Assembly (NCBI RefSeq): GCF_050948215.1 | Contig: NW_027488581.1 | Coordinates: 1,488,001 to 1,552,000, forward strand | Reading direction: 5' to 3' | DNA: 64,000 nucleotides | Origin: Halictus rubicundus | Taxonomy: Eukaryota > Arthropoda > Insecta > Hymenoptera > Halictidae | Shown: positions 57,206 to 64,000 of the stretch, one piece after another | Position numbering within the stretch: the stretch's first letter is position 1 | How the letters are laid out: each line of letters opens with the position of its first letter | The notes under the pieces: model-generated | Told to the model about the DNA's origin: nothing | Databases searched by the model: none | What the model saw: the letters and a program-made list of their open reading frames with translations, nothing else | Position numbers and translations under genes: made by a program

Positions 57206-60200
57206 ATATGTTAGAAGATAGGATAGGACAGAGGATAGGATAGGATAGAGGATAGGATAGGATAGAGGATAGGATAGGATAGAGGATAGGATAGGATAGA
57301 GGATAGGATAGGATAGAGGATAGGATACGATAGAGGATAGGATAGGATAGAGAATAGGATATAGGATTGGATAGGATAGCGGATAGGATAGGATAGAGGA
57401 TAGGATAGGATAGAGGATAGGATATGATAGAGGATAGGATAGGATAGAGGATAGGATACGATAGAGGATAGGATAGGATAGAGAATAGGATATAGGATTG
57501 GATAGGATAGAGGATAGAATAGGATAGAGGATAGGATAGGATAGCGGATAGGATAGGATAGCGGATAGGATATGTTAGAGGATAGGATAGGATAGAGGAT
57601 AGGATAGGATAGAGATAGGATAGGATAGAGGATAGGATAGGATAGAGGATAGGATAGGTTGAGGATAGGATAGGATAGAGGATAGGATAGGATAGCGGAT
57701 AGGATATGTTAGAGGATTTGATAGGATAGAGGATAGGATAGGATAGAGGATAGGATAGGATAGAGGATAGGATAGGATAGAGGATAGGATAGGATAGAGG
57801 ATAGGATAGGATAGAGAATAGGATAGGATAGAGGATAGGATAGGGTAGAGGATAGGATAGGATTGAGGGTACGATAGGATAGTGGATAGGGTTTGATAGA
57901 GGATAGGATAGGATAGAGGATATGATAGGATAGAGGATAGGATAGGATAGAGGATAGGATAGGATAGAGAATAGGATAGGATAGAGGATAGGATAGGATA
58001 GAGGATAGGATACGATAGAGGGTAGGATAGGATACAGGATAGGATAGGATAGAGAATAGGATAGGATAGAGGATAGGATAGGATGGAGGATTGGGTAGGA
58101 TAGACGATAGCATACGATAGAGGATAGGATAGGGTGGAGAATAGGATAGGATGGAGGATTGGGTAGGATAGAGGATAGGATACGGTAGAGGATAGGATAG
58201 GATAGCGAACACGATAGAGGATTGGATAGGATAGAGGATAGGATAGGATAGAGTATAGGATAGGATAGAGGATAGGATAGGATAGAGGATAGGATAGGAT
58301 AGAGAATAGGATAGGATAGAGGATAGGATAGGATAGAGGATAGGATAGGATTGAGGGTACGATAGGATAGTGGATAGGATAGGATAGAGGATAGGATAGG
58401 ATAGAGGATATGATAGGATAGAGGATAGGATATAGGATTGGATAGGATAGAGGATAGAATAGGATAGAGGATAAAATAGGATAGAGGATAGGATATGATA
58501 GAGGATAGGATAGGATAGGATAGAGGATAGGATAGGATAGAGGATAGGATAGGATAGAGGATAGGATAGGATAGAGAATAGGATAGGATAGAGGATAGGA
58601 TAGGATAGAGGATAGGATAGGATAGAGGATAGGATAGGATAGAGGATAGGATAGGATAGAGGATAGGATATGATAGAGGATAGGATAGGATAGAGGATAG
58701 GATAGGATAGAGGATAGGATACGATAGAGGATAGGATAGGATAGAGGATAGGATAGGATAGAGAATAGGATATAGGATTGGATAGGATAGCGGATAGGAT
58801 AGGATAGAGGATAGGATAGGATAGAGGATAGGATATGATAGAGGATAGGATAGGATAGAGGATAGGATACGATAGAGGATAGGATAGGATAGCGGATCGG
58901 ATATGTTAGAAGATAGGATAGTACAGAGGATAGGATAGGATGGAGGATTGGGTAGGATAGAGGATAGGATACGGTAGAGGATAGGATAGGATAGCGAACA
59001 CGATAGAGGATTGGATAGGATAGAGGATAGGATAGGATAGAGTATAGGATAGGATAGAGGATAGGATAGGATAGAGGATAGGATAGGATAGAGAATAGGA
59101 TAGGATAGAGGATAGGATAGGATAGAGGATAGGATAGGATAGAGGATAGGATAGGATACAGGATAGAATAGGATAGAGGATAGGATAGGGTAGAGGATAG
59201 GATAGGATAGAGAATAGGATAGGATAGAGGATAGGATAGCATAGAGGATAGGATAGGATTGAGGGTAGGATAGGATAGTGGATAGGATAGGATAGAGGAT
59301 AGGATAGGATAGAGGATAGGATAGGATAGAGGATAGGATAGGATAGAGGATAGGATAGGATAGAGAATAGGATAGGATAGAGGATAGGATAGGATAGAGG
59401 ATAGGATAGGATAGAGGATAGGATACGATAGAGGATACGATAGGATAGCGGATCGGATATGTTAGAAGATAGGATAGGACAGAGGATAGGATAGGATAGA
59501 GGATAGGATAGGATAGAGGATAGGATAGGATAGAGGATAGGATACGATAGAGGATAGGATAGGATAGAGAATAGGATATGGGATTGGATAGGATAGCGGA
59601 TAGGATAGGATAGAGGATAGGATAGGATAGAGGATAGGATATGATAGAGGATAGGATAGGATAGAGGATAGGATAGGATAGAGGATAGGATACGATAGAG
59701 GATAGGATAGGATAGAGGATAGGATAGGATAGAGAATAGGATATAGGATTGGATAGGATAGCGGATAGGATAGGATAGAGGATAGGATAGGATAGAGGAT
59801 AGGATATGATAGAGGATAGGATAGGATAGAGGATAGGATACGATAGAGGATAGGATAGGATAGCGGATCGGATATGTTAGAAGATAGGATAGGACAGAGG
59901 ATAGGATAGGATAGAGGATAGGATAGGATAGAGGATAGGATAGGATAGAGGATAGGATACGATAGAGGATAGGATAGGATAGAGAATAGGATATAGGATT
60001 GGATAGGATAGCGGATAGGATAGGATAGAGGATAGGATAGGATAGAGGATAGGATATGATAGAGGATAGGATAGGATAGAGGATAGGATAGGATAGAGGA
60101 TAGGATACGATAGAGGATAGGATAGGATAGAGAATAGGATATAGGATTGGATGGGTTAGAGGATAGGATAGGATAGAGGATAGGATACGATAGAGGATAG

Positions 60201-60651
60201 GATAGGATAGAGGATAGGATAGGATAGAGGATAGGATAGGATAGAGGATAGGATAGGGTAGAGGATAGGATAGGATAGAGAATAGGATAGGATAGAGGAT
60301 AGTATAGCATAGAGGATAGGATACGATAGAGGATAGGATAGGATAGCGGATCGGATATGTTAGAGGATAGGATAGGATAGAGGATAGGATAGGATAGAGG
60401 ATAGGATAGGATAGAGGATAGGATAGGATAGAGGATAGGATAGGATAGAGGATAGGATAGGATAGAGGATAGGATAGGATAGAGAATAGGATAGGATAGA
60501 GGATAGGATAGGGTAGAGGATAGGATAGGATTGAGGGTACGATAGGATAGTGGATCGGATATGTTAGAGGATAGGATAGGATAGAGGATAGGATAGGATA
60601 GAGGATAGGATACGATAGAGGATAGGATACGATAGAGGATAGGATAGGATA
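57206..60651 (+). repeat. TTTAAT-free segment of the first satellite type
   Basis: TTTAAT is absent, GATATAGGATTGGATAGG blocks return, and long minus-strand open frames reappear. It carries two copies of the GCGAACACGATAG block (58,205 and 58,994) otherwise seen at 1,339 and 6,344. GATCGGATATGTTAG also recurs within it, for example near 59,868. Confidence 0.8.
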
Positions 60652-61184
60652 GAGGATCCGATATAGGATTTAATAGGATAGAGGATAGGATACGATAAAG
60701 GATAGGATAGGATAGAGGATAGGATAGGATAGAGAATAGGATATAGGATTGGATAGGATAGCGGATAGGATAGGATAGAGGATAGGATAGGACAGAGGAT
60801 AGGATAGGATAGAGGATAGGATAGGATAGAGGATAGGAAAGGATAGAGGATAGGATACGATAGAGGATAGGATAGGATAGAGAATAGGATATAGGATTGG
60901 ATAGGATAGCGGATAGGATAGGATAGAGGATAGGATAGGATAGAGGATGGGATATGATAGAGGATAGGATAGGATAGAGGATAGGATAGGATAGAGGATA
61001 GGATACGATAGAGGATAGGATAGGATAGAGGATAGGATAGGATAGAGAATAGGATATAGGATTGGATAGGATAGCGGATAGGATAGGATAGAGGATAGGA
61101 TAGGATAGAGGATAGGATATGATAGAGGATAGGATAGGATAGAGGATAGGATACGATAGAGGATAGGATAGGATAGCGGATCGG
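60652..61184 (+). repeat. GATCC-to-GATCGG cassette, copy 5
   Basis: Matches copy 3 at a constant offset of 6,408 bp (54,244/60,652; 54,771/61,179). The following 0.9 kb (61,190-62,071) has the same minus-strand translation as 53,072-53,953, an offset of 8,118 bp. Confidence 0.86.
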
Positions 61185-62099
61185 ATATGTTAGAAGATAG
61201 GATAGGACAGAGGATAGGATAGGATAGAGGATAGGATAGGATAGAGGATAGGATAGGATAGAGGATAGGATACGATAGAGGATAGGATAGGATAGAGAAT
61301 AGGATATAGGATTGGATAGGATAGTTGATAGGATAGGATAGAGGATAGGATAGGATAGAGGATAGGATATGATAGAGGATAGGATAGGATAGAGGATAGG
61401 ATAGGATAGAGGATAGGATACGATAGAGGATAGGATAGGATAGAGAATAGGATATAGGATTGGATAGGATAGAGGATAGAATAGGATAGAGGATAGGATA
61501 GGATAGAGTATAGGATATAGGATTGGATAGGATAGAGGATAGAATAGGATAGAGGATAGGATAGGATAGAGGATAGGATAGGTTGAGGATAGGATAGGAT
61601 AGAGAATAGGATAGGATAGCGGATAGGATATGTTAGAGGATAGGATAGGATAGAGGATAGGATAGGATAGAGGATAGGATAGGATAGAGGATAGGATAGG
61701 ATAGAGGATAGGATAGGATAGAGAATAGGATAGGATAGAGGATAGGATAGGATAGAGGATAGGATAGGATTGAGGGTACGATAGGATAGTGGATAGGGTA
61801 GGATAGAGGATAGGATAGGATAGAGGATATGATAGGATAGAGGATAGGTTAGGAAAGAGGATAGGATAGGATAGAGAATAGGATATAGGATTGGATAGGA
61901 TAGAGGATAGAATAGGATAGAGGATAAGATAGGATAGAGGATAGCATATGATAGAGGATAGGATAGGATAGAGGATAGGATAGGATAGAGGATAGGATAG
62001 GATAGAGGATAGGATAGGGTAGAGGATAGGATAGGATAGAGAATAGGATAGGATAGAGGATAGTATAGCATAGAGGATAGGATACGATAGAGGATAGGA

Positions 62100-64000
62100 T
62101 AGGATAGCGGATCGGATATGTTAGAGGATAGGATAGGATAGAGGATAGGATAGGATAGAGGATAGGATAGGATAGAGGATAGGATAGGATAGAGGATAGG
62201 ATAGGATAGAGGATAGGATAGGATAGAGAATAGGATAGGATAGAGGATAGGATAGGGTAGAGGATAGGATAGGATTGAGGGTACGATAGGATAGTGGATA
62301 GGGTTTGATAGAGGATAGGATAGGATAGAGGATATGATAGGATAGAGGATAGGATAGGATAGAGGATAGGATAGGATAGAGAATAGGATATAGGATTGGA
62401 TAGGATAGAGGATAGAATAGGATAGAGGATAGGATAGGATAGAGGATACGATATAGGATTTAATAGGATAGAGTATAGGATACGATAGAGGATAGGATAG
62501 GATAGAGGATAGGATAGGATTGAGGATAGGATAGGATAGAGGATAGGATGGGATAGAGGATAGGATAGGATAGAGGATAGGATAGGATAGAGGATAGGAT
62601 AGGATAGAGAATAGGATAGGATAGAGGATAGGATACGATAGAGGATAGGATACGATAGAGGATAGGATAGGATAGAGGATACGATATGGGATTTAATAGG
62701 ATAGAGGATAGGATACGATAGAGGATAGGATAGGATAGAGGATAGAGGATAGGATAGAGGATAGGATAGGATAGAGGATAGGATAGGATAGAGGATAGGA
62801 TAGGATAGAGGATAGGATAGGATAGAGGATAGGATAGGATAGAGGATAGGATACGATAGAGGATAGGATAGGATAGAGGATAGGATAGGATAGAGGATAG
62901 GATACGATAGAGGATAGGATAGGATAGAGGATACGATATAGGATTTAATAGGATAGAGGATAGGATACGATAGAGGATAGGATAGGATAGAGGATAGGAT
63001 AGGATAGAGGATAGGATAGGATAGAGGATAGGATAGAGGATAGGATAGAGGATAGGATAGGATAGAGGATATGATAGGATAGAGGATAGGATACGATAGA
63101 GGATAGGATAGGATAGAGGATACGATATAGGAATTAATAGGATAGAGGATAGGATACGATAGAGGAAAGGATAGGATAGAGGATAATATAGGATAGAGGA
63201 TAGGATAGGATAGAGGATAGGATAGGATAGAGGATAGGATACGATAGAGGATAGGATACGATAGAGGATAGGATAGGATAGAGGTTCCGATATAGGATTT
63301 AATAGGATAGAGGATAGGATACGATAAAGGATAGGATAGGATAGAGGATAGGATAGGATAGAGAATAGGATATAGGATTGGATAGGATAGCGGATAGGAT
63401 AGGATAGAGGATAGGATAGGACAGAGGATAGGATAGGATAGAGGATAGGATAGGATAGAGGATAGGAAAGGATAGAGGATAGGATACGATAGAGGATAGG
63501 ATAGGATAGAGAATAGGATATAGGATTGGATAGGATAGCGGATAGGATAGGATAGAGGATAGGATAGATAGAGGATGGGATATGATAGAGGATAGGATAG
63601 GATAGAGGATAGGATAGGATAGAGGATAGGATACGGTAGAGGATAGGATAGGATAGAGGATAGGATAGGATAGAGAATAGGATATAGGATTGGATAGGAT
63701 AGCGGATAGGATAGGATAGAGGATAGGATAGGATAGAGGATAGGATATGATAGAGGATAGGATAGGATAGAGGATAGGATACGATAGAGGATAGGATACG
63801 ATAGCGGATCGGATATGTTAGAAGATAGGATAGGACAGAGGATAGGATAGGATAGAGGATAGGATAGGATAGAGGATAGGATAGGATAGAGGATAGGATA
63901 GGATAGAGGATAGGATAGGATAGAGGATAGGATACGATAGAGGATAGGATAGGATAGAGAATAGGATATAGGATTGGATAGGATAGCGGATAGGATAGGA
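62100..64000 (+). repeat. Copy of about 55.5-57.4 kb at 6,574-6,608 bp
   Basis: GAGTATAGG (55,897/62,471) and TATGGGATTT (56,112/62,686) are 6,574 bp apart. GGATTTAAT (56,333/62,941), GGAATTAAT (56,522/63,130) and GAGGTTCC (56,673/63,281) are 6,608 bp apart. The change of 34 bp equals two 17-bp units gained in the downstream copy or lost upstream. The array continues beyond the window edge. Confidence 0.85.
63281..63812 (+). repeat. GATCC-to-GATCGG cassette, copy 6 (GTTCC variant)
   Basis: Matches copy 4 at 6,608 bp on the left and 6,607 bp on the right; spacing is 526 bp. The missing base is near 63,555, where GGATAGATAGAGG replaces GGATAGGATAGAGG. Confidence 0.86.

Larger units (their letters stand above)
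1..64000 (+). repeat. GGATA-based satellite array filling the window
   Basis: Every line of the sequence is GGATA pentamers separated at intervals by an extra GA. The dominant spacing between GAGG marks is 17 bp (GGATA, GGATA, GGATAGA), with 12-, 22- and occasional 7-bp spacings; at 17 bp the window would hold about 3,700 units. Both window edges lie inside the array, so its full length is unknown. The plus strand is about four-fifths purine and C is rare. No stretch of unique sequence longer than a few bases was found. This organisation is typical of eukaryotic heterochromatic satellites; the species and chromosomal position cannot be read from it. Confidence 0.98.

Noticed and set aside
3626..62071. 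About 36 long minus-strand open frames (85 to 1,510 codons) as protein-coding genes
   Set aside because: All consist only of the satellite-derived period SYPLSYPILYPILSSIL. Starts and stops are single-base repeat variants, one of them a GTG at 6,349-6,351. Several frames over the same DNA are open at once, and copies follow duplication boundaries rather than gene boundaries.
1..64000. CRISPR array
   Set aside because: There are no unique spacers between conserved repeats. The units are 7-22 bp, contiguous and all alike, and no cas-like gene is present.
1..64000. Telomeric repeat tract
   Set aside because: GGATA/TATCC is not a telomere motif I know, and the mixture of 12-, 17- and 22-bp units with kilobase-scale duplications is unlike telomerase products. 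A subtelomeric position remains possible.
1..64000. GATA tetranucleotide (Bkm-type, sex-chromosome) repeat
   Set aside because: GATA occurs inside every GGATA, but the period is 5 and 17 bp, not 4; tandem GATA runs are not present.
1..64000. Mirror-repeat triplex (H-DNA) tract
   Set aside because: Although purine-rich, the strand has a T in every GGATA, so uninterrupted purine runs are only four to six bases long, too short for a stable triplex.
1..64000. tRNA, rRNA, transposon ends or an inserted mobile element
   Set aside because: Reading both strands I saw no unique segment, no inverted terminal repeats, no target-site duplications and no sequence resembling a structural RNA. Everything aligns to the GGATA consensus.

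Overview
The whole 64 kb window is one uninterrupted block of satellite DNA, and I found no gene, RNA gene, transposon or unique sequence in it. The plus strand is built from the pentamer GGATA. The commonest arrangement is two GGATA followed by GGATAGA (5+5+7 = 17 bp, AGGATAGGATAGGATAG in one rotation), mixed with 12-bp (5+7), 22-bp (5+5+5+7) and rare 7-bp units. In the 17-bp consensus G and A are each about 41%, T about 18% and C absent, so C occurs only as scattered substitutions. Tens of kilobases of such DNA without a gene point to eukaryotic heterochromatin (pericentromere, subtelomere, sex or B chromosome). The sequence does not show which, and I cannot name the species.

Layout. The short units are organised by nested duplications that can be followed through private variants. 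(1) 1-9,994: two tandem copies at a 5,005-bp offset, each carrying an internal 240-bp tandem duplication. (2) 7,313-17,548: a second, overlapping tandem duplication at 5,108 bp, containing a 1,159-bp tandem duplication. (3) 17,937-20,045: a 1,046-bp tandem duplication. (4) 19,800-27,944: a 4,051-bp tandem duplication whose copies translate identically where compared. (5) 27,957-37,477: mosaic copies whose offset changes stepwise (3,259, 3,320, 3,116, 3,036, 3,235; then 1,868, 1,795, 2,125), so they differ by indels. (6) 37,478-about 39,780: short local duplications (126 and 500 bp). (7) About 39,780-57,200: a different subfamily marked by GGATTTAATAGG, with 719-, 1,500-, 3,553- and 605-bp offsets. 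(8) About 57,200-60,650: return of the first type, including a variant block shared with positions 1,339 and 6,344. (9) 60,650-64,000: further copies of the GATTTAAT type, offset 6,408-6,608 bp from 54-57 kb.

The minus strand (TATCC repeats) has no stop codon in the consensus in any frame, so it shows very long open frames (up to 1,510 codons) encoding a 17-residue periodic peptide, SYPLSYPILYPILSSIL. The plus strand has TAG in every frame. These open frames are a consequence of the repeat, not genes: their starts and stops are single-base satellite variants.

I see no undescribed gene system. The interesting content is the history of the array: nested unequal exchanges, a subfamily boundary, long-range sharing of variant blocks, and a pattern of paired CG/TG variants compatible with methylation-driven decay. 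All coordinates of duplication edges are by eye and uncertain by about one or two repeat units.
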